Positions 1 to 11,118 of a stretch of 64,000 nt of DNA are shown piece by piece. The position numbers were made by a program, and so were the translations under genes. The stretch lies in assembly GCF_043290135.1 (NCBI RefSeq), contig NC_134704.1, positions 11,277,001 through 11,341,000 on the forward strand, in the 5' to 3' direction. Within the stretch, counting starts at the first letter, position 1. Each line of letters opens with the position of its first letter. This DNA is from Rhipicephalus microplus (taxonomy: Eukaryota; Arthropoda; Arachnida; Ixodida; Ixodidae). The notes below the pieces were generated by a model, which had not been told where the DNA came from, ran no database searches, and saw only the letters and a list, made by a program, of their open reading frames with translations.

Positions 1-150
1 TGATCTTGGAAAGACCACTGCCGAGTCCGTTACTAACGTCACACCTGTAGCGGCCAGCATCTTCAGCCTTCACAGAGCGGATCTGCAGGCTACCGTTTGG
101 CGCCATGTTGAATCTGTCACCCACGCGGACAAGCTCGAAGTCTCTGTCAT
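1..150 (-). CDS. sDscam: Gene 2 exon: second half of Ig8-like domain (cut by window edge)
   Basis: The exon starts at 150 after acceptor ttttctcccacag in phase 1 and is still open at position 1. It encodes DDRDFELVRVGDRFNMAPNG, SLQIRSVKAEDAGRYRCDVS and NGLGSGLSKI. The signature DAGRYRCDVSNGLG holds the second cysteine. Compared with gene 1's matching 168-bp exon, about 18 bases remain beyond the window. Confidence 0.95.
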
Positions 151-552
151 CTGTGGGAGAAAAGGTGGGCGCAAGAATGGGAAACTGGGCCGTCTTCACG
201 CTTAATTGGCGGAGCGACATTTGTTTTATGATACAGGCTTGTTGTAATGTTCTTTGTCTTCTTATTTTCCTGCATGTCAAGTATAGCTCCTCGAATTTGC
301 ACAGCCTACACCTCGGTGGCTCGCTTTTTCGCAATCTTGCGGGTTTATTAATATCCTCTCATGAAATGTGTGCTTTCACTACTGTTGATGAAAAAAAATT
401 ACCTGCTTTCTGCTGCAAACTTTGTTGTAAGTGCTTTTGCCGTCCATGGAGTGCCTCCGTTCTTTTACTTACTGTACAGGGACGTATCCAGAAATTGTTT
501 TCGGGGGGATGCTCAACCATACTTTATGCATGTTCGTGCATGCGTTTGTATC

Positions 553-583
<31 letters not shown>

Positions 584-816
584 GTGTGTACACGCCAGTA
601 AAAGTGAAAAAATTTGGAGAGGCGGGGGCTGAAGCCTACTTTGAGTAAACACTTGTTGCGAGATATATTATTTATGTTGTTATTCCGTTTTTGAAACTTG
701 GAATAATACAGTTTGCTTGTGTGTAGATAAAGATTTCGAGTGACTTTACAATGTAACCAGCAGGAAAAGGCATATGTTCGAAGGCTGAATGTAAGAGCAC
801 AGTTCTTCTTATTTAC
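151..816 (-). other. Gene 2 intron with (GT)n
   Basis: Intron between the two Ig8 halves. It holds a (TG)n microsatellite at about 552-589. Nothing else is recognised. Confidence 0.7.
552..589. repeat. (TG)n microsatellite
   Basis: Uninterrupted TG dinucleotides apart from one TGCG unit. Confidence 0.9.
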
Positions 817-936
817 CCCTCTCCTTGCTCCATTCGACCCTTGGAATGGGATAACCGAAAGCGTTGCAGTGAATGACAACATTAGATCCAGTTGAAGCTG
901 ACGCATCTGTTGGCTCCTTGGTCCAGACTGGTTTCA
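817..936 (-). CDS. sDscam: Gene 2 exon: first half of Ig8-like domain
   Basis: A 120-bp exon encoding VKPVWTKEPTDASASTGSN, the cysteine in VVIHCNAFGYPIP and the tryptophan in RVEWSKER. It has phase 1 ends, acceptor ttttcag and donor GTAAAT. It has the same length and phases as gene 1 exon 59064-59183 and is clearly homologous, though not close in sequence. Confidence 0.95.
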
Positions 937-1492
937 CTGAAAATGAAAAAAAAAACAGTAAAAAATGCCTGAGCCTCTTATTTTGACACTCCCAGCACTG
1001 AAATGAAATAAACTTACGTGCGTTTACTTCACAAAATGACATTTATTGTGCTTTCCACCATATCATTTCAACAACGCATTAACGCTGCGGTAACGCTACA
1101 GACGTGTTTATGAAGATATTACCTGGGTTCTAAGTCACAAGCTTTTTTTATCTTAAAGGCACTCTGTCAGTAGTTAGTGGCTTAAATAATGATATTGTTG
1201 ATTGACTGACTTATTTATTCATTTATTCGTGCCAATGTACAGCATCAGGGTGGCTTGCAATACTGTGTACAAATGAAATGACAAATGCATTTTGAAAATT
1301 AGTCCCGATATTTTTTCGCGCACGTTAGTATAAGCTTTGTCCTCTCGTGTACGTTCCGTTTCTCTCTTCTACATTTCTTGCTACTACCTTTCTCACCATG
1401 ATCTCCCGCCTTTCTATATTTATTTTCTGACATTATGAAACCACCCTCATAGACATTTGCAAAGTTGTGTTCGGTTGGCCTGTTGCACTTAC
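937..1492 (-). other. Gene 2 intron, nothing recognised
   Basis: Intron between the Ig7 and Ig8a exons. I see no repeat or coding signal. Confidence 0.6.
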
Positions 1493-1777
1493 CGTCCACG
1501 TATAACTTGACGGTGTAGCTGTCCGAGCCAGCCGGGTTTCGGACGGAGCAGGTGTAATTGCCTATGTGATCTCGCGTGATCTCGCGCACCACGAGAATGG
1601 ACTTCCCCTGTAGGCTGACCACATCCCCGAGCTTGTCCTCGGCGCGTATTTCGCGGCCGTTGTGGTACCAGCTAAAGTGCACCGGTGCTGAGCCTCTCTT
1701 TAGAGAGCACATTAGGTCCACACCGTCACCCAGTTTCAGGTTGGAGTCCACGTACATCTTGTGCATCTCGGGCGCCT
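1493..1777 (-). CDS. sDscam: Gene 2 exon: complete Ig7-like domain
   Basis: A 285-bp exon, phase 1 at both ends, carrying a whole Ig domain: EAPEMHKMYVDSNLKLGD, the first cysteine in VDLMCSLKRGSAPVHFSWYH with the core tryptophan, KSILVVREITRDHIGNYTCS with the second cysteine, then VRNPAGSDSYTVKLYVD. The HIGNYTC.VRNPAG motif is typical of Dscam Ig7, the domain encoded by the variable exon 9 array in Drosophila Dscam1 and by the 5' variable exon in sDscams. The donor is GTAAGT; the acceptor is ccactgtcgcag. Confidence 0.95.
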
Positions 1778-4120
1778 CTGCGACAGTGGGGTGAGGAGGC
1801 GACTGTTAAATGCAGTCAGAGCGTTTACAAAACAGGAAATACAGGCAGGACGTGGACTCAAATCACATTTTGCGGCATATAAGGGTCTTGATGTGCTTGA
1901 AAGTGACTGAAAGGTTCTGCAAGAGGGATTTAGAGCATAAAAACATAAGCAAAAGTACGTGTATCGATGTAATAGTCCTATGGTGATTATTACTGTCTTA
2001 CGTAAGTTTGCTTAGATGTTACACGATTAACAAAACCCGGGGTCTGTGTTAAGACGCAGATGGCAGTTCGAATAAGGCTGCACAGAAGCCGAGCCGGCAT
2101 ACGGAATTAAAGAAAGTAAAAGGGTGTGGTGACGATGCGTACCAAAAAGAATGTTAAGCGAAGAATGTGATAAATCTGAACATTATTTGCTTTTACTTAT
2201 GCCACGAGTGTTATCGACTGCGTGAATTAAATATCTTAATTTGCTTGGTTACCGAGCCTCCGTAAAAGGGTGATCGAGTGCATCTTTGCTTAAAAAGGAA
2301 TATGGTTCTGCGCCAATTTATGACTGGATGTTCTCCTGGGCGATAGAGGGAGCGCTTGCGAAGTGAGTCATTAAGTTCAGTTTCGGTTCAGGCGAACTTC
2401 TTGCGTGCGAGAGATACTGTGCCCTACAAATGTACCTCAGCAGTAGCTTTCGAACCGTATGCGCATCTAGAGAAAAAAAGAAGAAGAAGAAGAAAAACGT
2501 TCATAGGGCTTTTTTTTAATGGTTTGATTTCGTAGCAATGCGAGATTCCGTCCGACTTCATGTTACACTTCTCAATTCGCTTGCTTTTAAAGAACAAATA
2601 AAAGTCAGAGGACAACACGCATTTCATAGTCTTTCATAGTCCGTGTGTTGGCATTGCACAGCGACTGCCTGTACCATGTTTGGCATGTCACCGCAGCTCA
2701 TGAGGCAATGCCAGCTACAAAACCTGACAATTTTTTTCATATTTTCATTGTGTATTCCTTGTTAATTTCCTTTGTATCTCCCCCCTCCCCTAAAAAAACA
2801 ACAACAACAACTTACTGCTGCTTTTGAAGCGGACCTTCGAAATCATTCACGGGGGGTGGGAGGGGCGTGGAAGTATTGGAGAGAAAGCCAGGTGGTTTCT
2901 TGCGCAATGTCTTGTGAATTAACAAACTAAATAATGTATCACTTTCGTTGATTATAAGTTACGGGCACTTTAGCACCCGTCCCTAAGAGCGTGATGGGTC
3001 TACTTCCATTTTTATTTTAGCCGTCTGGCAATTAATCAAACCACCAAAGGGATAACCTCTCACCCCTTGCGATTTAAATAAATAAAACATAACATAAAGC
3101 TAACAATGTTACGACTTTGCGTAATAGACACATTCATGTAGCAGCGAAGAGAAAAATACTTGCATTTTGATGCACGAAAAAGAGTGTGCATGCTTGGAAT
3201 CGTTTTTTTAAGTGCAATTTTTAATCAGCGGTGCGTGACATGAGTTCTCATGCGTGCGCTGGCGTAGTTTACCGGGTTGTCGTTTTCGCAAGCAATTACA
3301 GAGAAGCTGTAAGACAAGGTATAATATCACAGGGACGTTTCGGCCGCGGAGACCATGGATCGATAAAAATGGCGTCCCGGTTTAGATCGCTGAGCTGCGA
3401 ATTTGGGTTCGCGGCTACACCGCTTGTCATTCAGGGGCGTGGGCAGAAATAGGCACCACTTCGATCAGAAAAGAGGGGAAGGGGGGATGGCTGGAAGATG
3501 CGGTCGGGTGTCATGTCATGTTTCGTACGCTATGACAAAAAAGAAACTTCGGGGGGGGGGGGAAAGCATGGGCCCGGTGTGTCGCCCCCTGGCTACACCA
3601 ATGTACTCATATATTGATATATTGCCAGTATCGTACTGTTTTCAAGTTTTGAGTAGTTACTTATACAACACAGTGATGCTTCTCTCGAATGCCCGAAATA
3701 TATCGGCGAATACAAGAAAGTCGTCCTCCCTAAGAGGTCTTAGCTTAGATGGTATATGGTATAAAACTATTCTATTATTAGATGTGTGAGATTACCGTAA
3801 TTGAAATCTTTACATATCATTCGCAAAACTACAATGCAACCATAAGTTGTCAGTTAAATACTGAAGAGTTCTGTCGTATACATGGCTGAATTCGAATAGT
3901 GAGCGGCAGTTGTTCTTCAGCTAGGAGTAGGTAAACAAAGCACTTTGTGAAACAGAGTGTCATGGGCCCCTGTAGCGTTTTTGCACATAATGCGTGCGCT
4001 AGCAGGCCTTTGAAAACAAAGGTATGATTGAATGAATGCCTCATAAATTGAGTCTTGCAAATGACGCGTTGCTAGCGTCACCTCTGAATATTACTGTTAG
4101 ATGACGTCAACTTGACTCAC
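1778..4120 (-). other. Gene 2 first intron, nothing recognised
   Basis: 2.3 kb between the signal exon and the Ig7 exon. AT-rich, with a short G run near 3550 and A-rich tracts. No further Ig exon is seen here. Confidence 0.55.
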
Positions 4121-4232
4121 CCAAAGCATGGCAGGTGTCATGAAGGCCACGGACCAGGAGCAGTATCAACTTCACAATTGCGAACGACTTTCTTGTCACC
4201 GGTCGCACTGTTTCACAGACCACCACACCCAT
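4121..4232 (-). CDS. sDscam: Gene 2 exon 1: start codon and signal peptide
   Basis: The reading frame starts at ATG 4232, with an in-frame TAG upstream near 4276 and no other methionine between. It encodes MGVVVCETVRPVTRKS, then a hydrophobic core FAIVKLILLLV, then RGLHDTCHAL. It ends in phase 1 at donor GTGAGT. The single leftover G joins the AG that opens the Ig7 exon to make glutamate (HAL-EAPEMHK), so phase fits. A basic n-region, hydrophobic core and small residues near the end support a signal peptide, though the n-region is long and the core short. A near-copy of the start of this exon and its upstream region lies at 5985-6126. Confidence 0.75.
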
Positions 4233-4360
4233 GACGTACACAGTTGCAGTAGCAGCTTCGTTGACACATGAGCAGCACTAGTCCGCAAAACCAACTAGAA
4301 CGCGCGTGATGCTGTGTGAAGCGGGAGCGGAGGATGCAGTCTTTTCCTATCTTTCCCGGC
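4233..4360 (-). promoter_or_regulatory. Probable 5' UTR/promoter of gene 2
   Basis: Sequence directly upstream of the inferred start codon. It is relatively CpG-rich and has no clear TATA box. The segment is duplicated at 5985-6126, where the aligned position carries TATATATAG. In chelicerate sDscams each 5' cassette is thought to have its own promoter. The transcription start cannot be placed from sequence alone. Confidence 0.4.
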
Positions 4361-5326
4361 TTCTTCCTTCTCTGCGGGGAAGGACGCCTTCAAGACTGAT
4401 GCTGCTGCTCCTACCGCCGCTCTCTTTTGCGGGCTTGTTTTGGTGGACGCCCCCCCAACTCCAGCATGCCCCGTGGGGAAGCGTGACTCACAGGCCGCGG
4501 GATGAAAAACCCTCGCAAGGAGAGCGAGGAGGAAGAGCGGGCTGCGTCGGGTGCTCGCGGAGGCATTCCGGGTTCGGTGGACTTCGATCCACCTCTGTGG
4601 GGGCTCCGGCTTGGCTCGGCTTGGCCCTTTTTTGGCTTTACACAGCCTCAGTGATTAGTCCTGTGGGGTTGGGAAGCGCGAAGAGTGAATGCTGTTATGT
4701 GGTGACTCACGCACGTTCGCGCGATTCCAAAATGTTTTCATTGCGGAGTATCCTTTGTGTGAACTCGTATAGGGATGTCAAGACTTATTTGAAGAAGTGA
4801 CCTACAACAAGGCAAACAAAATAGTGGAACAACCTCCGCGCCATGCTTAAAATGAAATGTGATGTGTTGACCGTGTGGAAGGATAGCTGATCAATCAATG
4901 TCGGAATTGATGGAAGGTTCTCGATAAATAACAATATGCTATTTCACTCTTGAAGAATAAGAACATCAATGCCAATAACTTGACTTGCGTAGCCCTGGCG
5001 ACAAAAAGCACAATAAACGAAATAAAGTGAAAAATGATTTTAAGTGTGTGTGTAAAACCACAACTGTCCCCTGAACCTTTTTTGTAGAGCATAAACTCCG
5101 TTTTATTAGTAATGTATATAAAGCGTTGTGGGCGTGTTGGTATGTCACTTAATGCATATAGCGCGCTGGAAAACACAAAGAAAGACGTGCTTATGTTACG
5201 CGTTTATTTGTCCGTGTTTTTTTTTCATGAGTTATTAACTTAAACACCTCCGTTTGCATCCCAATCAGTATTTTATGCTGGATGATACTTTTTTTGCTGC
5301 AGGGCACGCATTCAAATAAAAAAAAA
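4361..5326. other. Upstream region of gene 2; GC-rich block, no gene recognised
   Basis: 4.36-4.70 kb is GC-rich and has open frames on the plus strand, but they have no recognisable domain and lie beside the gene 2 promoter. The rest is AT-rich. Confidence 0.45.
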
Positions 5327-5559
5327 ATATATGGGGGCTTTAACGTCCCGAAGCCACCATATGGTTATGAGAGACGCTGTAGTGAAGGACTTTGGAAATT
5401 TCGACGACCTGGGGCTTTTAACGTGCAGCAAAATCTGAGCACATGGGCCTACAGCATTTTCGCCTCCATCAAAATTGCAGCCGCCACAGCCGGGATTTAA
5501 TCCCGCGACCTGCGGGTCAGTAGCCGAGTACCTTAGCCACTAGCCCACCGTAGTGGGGC
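5327..5559 (-). repeat. Ruka-type tRNA-derived SINE, full length
   Basis: On the minus strand it reads as a tRNA-like head (GTGGCTAAGGTACTCGGCTA as A-box region and a GATTAAATCCC B-box region), then a tail with CACGTTAAA and a 3' end in TTAAAGCCCCCATAT. The same family recurs at least ten times in the window. Ruka is a SINE family described from ixodid ticks; I assign it by memory of its layout. Confidence 0.85.
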
Positions 5560-5872
5560 GAAAAAAAAAGAAAAGCTTGTGTATCAGTTATAAAACTCCA
5601 GCAAACTTATATGTAAACCAGTGAAGATCACTATTAGAGGAAACAAGTTGCGTTGCCTAAGGTGTAAGAACTTACTGTTTGAAATATAGCCATTTTTCCT
5701 GAGTGAATTTCGATGCGTTGCGCCTTTTCTCTACGTTCGTCATATGACTTTCCAGCTTGACGTAACACAGTTTTGGCCTTTCTTACGCACCCAGAGAATT
5801 GTTTTGATATGACCTAGATGAAGGTTTTGAAAGTCTTATTAATATCTCAAGTAATGCGGGTCTTTGGATTAG

Positions 5873-6218
5873 TTGATATGTGGGGTTTAACGTCCCAAAA
5901 CTATATTATTAGAAACGCCGAAGTGGAGGACTGCGGAAATTTCAACCACCTGGGGTGCTTTAACGTGCACCCAAATCTGAGCACACAAACCACCACGCCC
6001 ATGACACAGAGTTGCAGCAGCGGCTTCGTTGACACACGAGCAGCACTATATATAGCCTGCAAAACCAACTAGAACGTGCGTGATGCCGTGTGAAGCGGAG
6101 TATGCGTTATTTTCCTCTCTCTTCTACATCGAAAATTCAGCCACCGCAGCCGGGATTCGATCCCGCTACCTGCGGGTTAGCAGCCGAGTACCTTAGCCAC
6201 TAGGCCACCGCGACGGGG
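5873..6218 (-). repeat. Chimeric Ruka SINE carrying a copy of the gene 2 promoter/exon 1 start
   Basis: SINE head at 6127-6218 and tail at 5873-5984 flank about 142 bp that is not SINE. That insert (5985-6126) matches 4217-4360 around the gene 2 start codon. About 23 bp of the normal SINE interior are missing at the junction. A short frame starts at ATG 6002 (MGVVVCVLRFG) and runs into SINE sequence. Confidence 0.8.
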
Positions 6219-8710
6219 CACGCGTGTCTTCTAAAAAAACGAATACGCCATAAATTTTTGCATTTTACAACATTTTTACATGAGCAATATTGCTCAAATA
6301 TTAATTAAAAGTTAAAAATAGAATTCTGGTTCACTAATCACTACACAATTCTAGGTTCGGGAAAATGGTTTAGCCTCGACGTGGAATTCATGTGTGAAGA
6401 TAACAGGCGCCTGAATGGCGTAGCATTTTTATAACAAAAATATAGATAAAAAAGACCAGTAGAAATACCGCCAAAAGACGGGAGTGCTCAGGCTTCGTTC
6501 ACGCTGTCGTCAGCTTCTTAGGGCGCCCATTGCTATGCCCCCTCTCCTCATTTTTTTTTCTTTTTAGCAAGAGGCACCGCCTTTCACAGGCGTCCTTATC
6601 AAAGCAGCAATGGCCACAGTGTAAGCATGAGTAAGGATATTCAGGTGTTGACGCTAATCGCGCCTGAGTAACGAGATAATGTTCGGTCTCACGGGCGTAT
6701 ACTCTGCTCCGAGCCGTCAGATGGCGCCGTGGCCAACGTAGCTAGCGAAGCTGTGCATTGAAATTCTTTTGCCTCTCCTTCGTTTTCGTTACAAATGGTG
6801 TGACTAACTCCCAGAGCGCGAATGAAATTCGTTATTTCAGATTACAAGGTAAATGTTTACCAGGTTTGATGATTCGTTAACACGTAAATGCCTTGTTCAG
6901 GGCGGGAACATCGTCAACACGGATCGATCGGGGAATACTGAAAGGTAAGTATCGCTCGCGTACTAGTATTTTCGTATATTCACAGCATTCTTCGCTGCGG
7001 AGAAAAATAATTAAAACAACATTAGACAGTGTGCTATGCCTTCATAAAAAACGTTTCCCAGTGGGGAACAAGTGCAAGGAACTCCCACATGATTAGACGT
7101 ATTTTGTATGTTAAACAGGCCCGGACCGGATCAAAATTAGTCGGGAACCCTCCACTAAGGCGCCCCTCGTTACCGAATTGTGATTTAGACACGTAAACCA
7201 CCAATAATCATTATTACCCCTCTATTACAAGTGAACAGTTACTGCCCCTGAAACGTATTTCATGCGTATTCACTGCTTGGCGCGAACATGGTTCGTAGGC
7301 ATTTTAGTTCGGTCTGACCTCGGTATTGCACAACGCCACTGCTCCAGATGACCATTGTCACACGGCCATTTGAAGAATGGCACGCGCTCCACATAAGTCC
7401 ACTAGCCAGAATGGTAGTTCGGTACAAAACACGTTCATCCCATTTCGGGAACCTCTAAGCAATTAGATGTCACCTTCATCGACAGAACAACATTAAACGC
7501 ACCCGAAGAAGAAAGCCTGGCTTCAAAACAGCGCGGTCACACATGCCAGCAATGGCGTCGTTGCCGAGACGACCGACCCCGCTCGTCGTAGCGCCATCTA
7601 TAGGGAGGCACCGACGAAGCTGCGAGATAACTGATAACTGCCTGAATATCATCTGGACGCGCTGGGACTGCACTTTTCGACGCGTTGCGGGGACAGTGTC
7701 AGCACTTGTCTATTCTTACATGGTGGCAATGACAACGCAAGTTGACTGCGCCGCATCCTCGCAGTACGCCAGAGGCAGGTTTGAAAGCTGATCATTGCGA
7801 ACTATTTGGGGCCACATGCCAGTTGTAAATGCTGCGTAAGCTTCCTCTTTTACATTTGCGGTCGAGATCAGGTAGTGCAACAAACTGTGGCGCGACGGAT
7901 GTGGCATGGTAAAGCGAGTGCGATCGACACCGGAGATAACGTCGCTGAAGCTTCTTGAATTTTATTGCTTCAGGCAGTTGGCGGTCTTACTGCGCTAGAC
8001 TGCAGCCACGTAATCTATCTGTGCTCTCTTTCTGGTGCTACGAAAGCTAACGACTAGCACTCCGGTCGATTACTCCTGCTACACTTCAGTGCACACTTGT
8101 GGCGATTTGCGCGAGTATGCCCATGCTGCTTCTTTGCAACGGGCGGACTTTCCTAATGCGCAAATGTTCAGCACCACCGTCGGGAATTCAGAGGTAAGCA
8201 TAAGTCAAAGTTCTTTACTATAGCGCTCAATCCCGTGAATTGTGGTTTGATTGACAGCTCATGCCAAGCGGAAAATTCTGTGTGATTAGGGTGGCGGAAA
8301 AAAGGGGAGAGCATGATTTCACCCACCCAGCTTTGACTATAGCCATGCCTCCTCTGTGGCCGGCCCTTAGGCGCAACACCGACGTTATGGTTCTTAAGAA
8401 GTGCGCTCAACGCAGTCACAGTATCTTTTCAAGAAACTGTTTGGTATGACAAAGCGGTCAGCAGGCAACTCTCGAAAACCCGGTGACGTCCCAATGTGCT
8501 CTCTGGAGGTTTGTTCTTTCAAGTACACTACGTGCGCATAATGTTACAAGGGCGCGTATTCACTAGAAGTGTTTGTAAATAGTAATTTATAGATGGCTTG
8601 CACCGATGTAACGTCACTGAAACAGCCACGTTGGAACACCAACATGGCGAGACGCGAACCCTGGGATGTCATGTTAGTGTTACGAGTACGTCGAACGCTA
8701 GTTATTTCGT
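6219..8710. other. Intergenic, nothing recognised
   Basis: No coding signal, known repeat or RNA gene that I can support. Confidence 0.5.
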
Positions 8711-9073
8711 TATTAGTGCGCAGAGGCCTAATAAGTTACGTTTACAATAACGTTCGCAGGCGTTGTGGGTGCCATATGAATTTTAAAATAGCGTTTGCTC
8801 CCTATTAGTGCGCAGAGACCTAATAAGTTACGTTTACAATAACGTTCGCAGGCGTTGTGGGTGCCATATGAATTTTAAAATAGCGTTTGCTCCCTATTAG
8901 TGCGCAGAGACCTAATAAGTTACGTTTACAATAACGTTCGCAGGCGTTGTGGGTGCCATATGAATTTTAAAATAGCGTTTGCTCCCTATTAGTGCGCAGA
9001 GACCTAATAAGTTACGTTTACAATAACGTTCGCAGGCGTTGTGGGTGCCATATGAATTTTAAAATAGCGTTTT
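8711..9073. repeat. Tandem repeat, four units of 92 bp
   Basis: Units start at 8711, 8803, 8895 and 8987 with TATTAGTGCGCAGAG. The last unit stops five bases short. Units are almost identical; the first differs by GAGG versus GAGA. Recent expansion is implied. Confidence 0.95.
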
Positions 9074-10281
9074 ACACGGCTGCATGCCGCACTGCATTCC
9101 GATAAACCACAGCGCCAACGCACTGTATAGGTTGTGGCTGCTAAAACAGGCTGCCAAGGTGGGAAGAATAGTATTGTTTCGCTGCTGCTGCTAATTGGAT
9201 AAGTAGCTGCTCGTTATTATGTTGGGATTCGTCTCTCGGCAGACACGGCATTCCCCATTAGAAGAGATACTTTTCAGCGAAATGATACGACCCCCGCCAC
9301 ATGAGTGTTTGTGCTACACTACTGCAGCTTGCTGAAGTAGCAAAATCTCGCTATCATTTTATATACTATACACTACTAATAAAATCGACAGCCCATTATA
9401 TCTAACTACTAGTTCTTCAAAAAAAGAGTTTTGCGAGCATTCGAGCAATACCATGATATTATCAGGGACTTGAAAACCAAACCATTCTTTGAAAATACGC
9501 ATTACTAACGGTAACAAAACTGTATCATTTCAAACTTCTGCAGTGGATTAAACAAAACAAGCCTCAGTGTCTTCAGAAGCCGCCTAACAACACTCATTAT
9601 ACCATGCGTCAGCAACGCTGGAAAGTCCCAGCAATAAGGACAAGTTATGGCAAGCAACACGTTCAGTATCAAATACCCTCGAATGGTAAATCATTTACAT
9701 GGTGTCATAGATTTCAATTCTGTACCTTCGAACACCATTATCAAGTTCATCCTAATGAACCATGATATTGAGTATTCTTATTAAAGTTTCTGTACTTGAT
9801 TTGTTACATCCTATCTATCAATTTGAGTTATGTGTTGTAGGTTCTTTTCTTATGCTTTATTTTACATTCTGTATTGATGAAGTTTCCTTTCAGATGACGC
9901 TTTTGTGATGAAGTGATTTTCAAATGTTTTCCCTGAAATTGCGTAACAAGACCATGCTAAATTTTGTTGTGTTATGGTTTATTTGTTGTTATTTATTTCT
10001 GTGTGTTATTTGTTGTGTTATACATTTATTTCTGAAAACATATGCGACAGATTGATCGGCCTGCGTGCCAAACTGTATTTAGGAGCAGAGGCCCCATGTC
10101 AGCCTATATAGCCTTTAGCCTCTGCTCCCGATCCTGTAAGAATTTCAGGACAAATAAACTTCGATTCAATTCAAAAGCATTATGAAATGAAAGAGGACAT
10201 TATTCAAGGTTTCTCAACTGTATTGCAACGATTATCACTTGAACTGGAAGATATTAAGTGTACGACAAATCACCCTTTCCT
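9074..10281. other. Intergenic; possible LINE 3' tail near 10030-10170
   Basis: The stretch around 10090-10165 (CCTCTGCTCCCGATCCTGTA, then GGACAAATAAACTTCGATTC) resembles tick LINE 3' UTRs. The rest is AT-rich with no recognised content. Confidence 0.35.
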
Positions 10282-10690
10282 TATGTAAGATTAGAACCCA
10301 CCAACTTCAAATGCCTCCCATGCTCTATCATTTGATCTACGGCAGAGGGTACACCCCGGTTCACTTTTCTTGTGAGGTATTTATGTGTGCAGCCCCGCCG
10401 CGGTGGTCTAGTGGGTAAGGTACTCGGCTGCTGACACGCAGATCGCGGGATCAAATCGCGGCTGTGGCAGCTGCATTTTCGATTGAGGCGAAAATGCCCG
10501 TGTGCTCAGATTTAGGTGCACGTTAAAGAACCCCAGGTGATCGAAATTTCCGGAGCCCTCCACTACGGCCTCTCTCATAATCATATGGTGGTTTGGGGAC
10601 GTTAGACCCCGCAAATCAATCAATAATTTGTGTGCATAATACCTGAAGGTTAGTCAGCGCCACCTCTAGTTAAGACGGTGAGTGTAAAAC
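10282..10690 (-). repeat. Second tRNA-like SINE family, split by a Ruka insertion
   Basis: Left part 10282-10391 (tRNA-like B and A box on the minus strand: AGGTTAGTCAGCGCCACC motif in the right part) and right part 10626-10690 are separated by a Ruka. Related copies are at 16725-16900 and 25040-25210. Confidence 0.5.
10392..10625 (+). repeat. Ruka-type SINE, full length
   Basis: Plus-strand head CCGCGGTGGTCTAGTGG with A and B boxes, tail ending in repeated ATCAATCAAT. Flanked by imperfect repeats of ATTTATGTGTGCA / ATTTGTGTGCATA. Confidence 0.85.
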
Positions 10691-10892
10691 GCTTATTTTG
10701 CCGGGTGGCGCCACGGGCCACATGTTCTTCGCACGAGGTGGCGGCTGCCCAATGAACCCTCACATACATTTTACTGCTTTTCGATGGCCGCCGACAGCCG
10801 ATAAGATGGTTAACTGTTGCAATGTAGCAAGTTATTTCATTTTTTTGCATTCTTTTATTTTTTTCGCACCACCATTTGATGTAGTTCTTACA

Positions 10893-11118
10893 CTCGTATT
10901 CACAAACGTTCCTCGATTCGACTTCCACCCTTCACTTGACAGAGTTGAGCACTGCGACACCACTCGGCTGAAAATGACGCTGCGCTACTCAAGAATCGCA
11001 GCAGATTATCACTGATATGCAATGACTTGCCGTGCCTTGAGACAGCACTCCCATCGGCTTTCTCAAGTGATGGTGAAGCGTTGAGTGAAGGGACGTTCTA
11101 GAATATGGGGGTTAGAGG
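10893..11118. repeat. Dispersed repeat, copy 1
   Basis: Clearly related to 45775-45998 in the same orientation: shared TTCACAAACG start, ACTTGAC.GAGTTGAGCAC, GACGCTGCGCT.CTCAAGAA and GAGTGAAGGGAC.TTCTAGAAT end. Non-coding. Class unknown. Confidence 0.75.

Larger units (their letters stand above)
1..4232 (-). other. sDscam: Gene 2: second shortened Dscam-like gene, 5' cassette (gene span, 3' part outside window)
   Basis: Four exons in order: signal peptide (4121-4232), complete Ig7-like domain (1493-1777), Ig8 first half (817-936) and Ig8 second half (1-150, continuing off the edge). All junctions are phase 1 and in frame. A signal exon plus Ig7-Ig8 in four exons is the cassette layout published for chelicerate sDscam genes. 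It lies downstream of gene 1's stop codon in the same direction, so it is a separate tandem transcription unit. No second set of Ig exons was seen between 4.3 and 31.5 kb. Confidence 0.9.

Noticed and set aside
105..648. Plus-strand frames over 105-648
   Set aside because: Antisense to the Ig8b exon and its intron, running through a (TG)n tract.
4306..4800. 164-codon plus-strand frame with MLLLLPPLSFAGLFWW
   Set aside because: The hydrophobic stretch looks like a signal peptide, but it is on the opposite strand to the gene, has no domain and no linked exon. It lies in the GC-rich DNA beside the gene 2 promoter.
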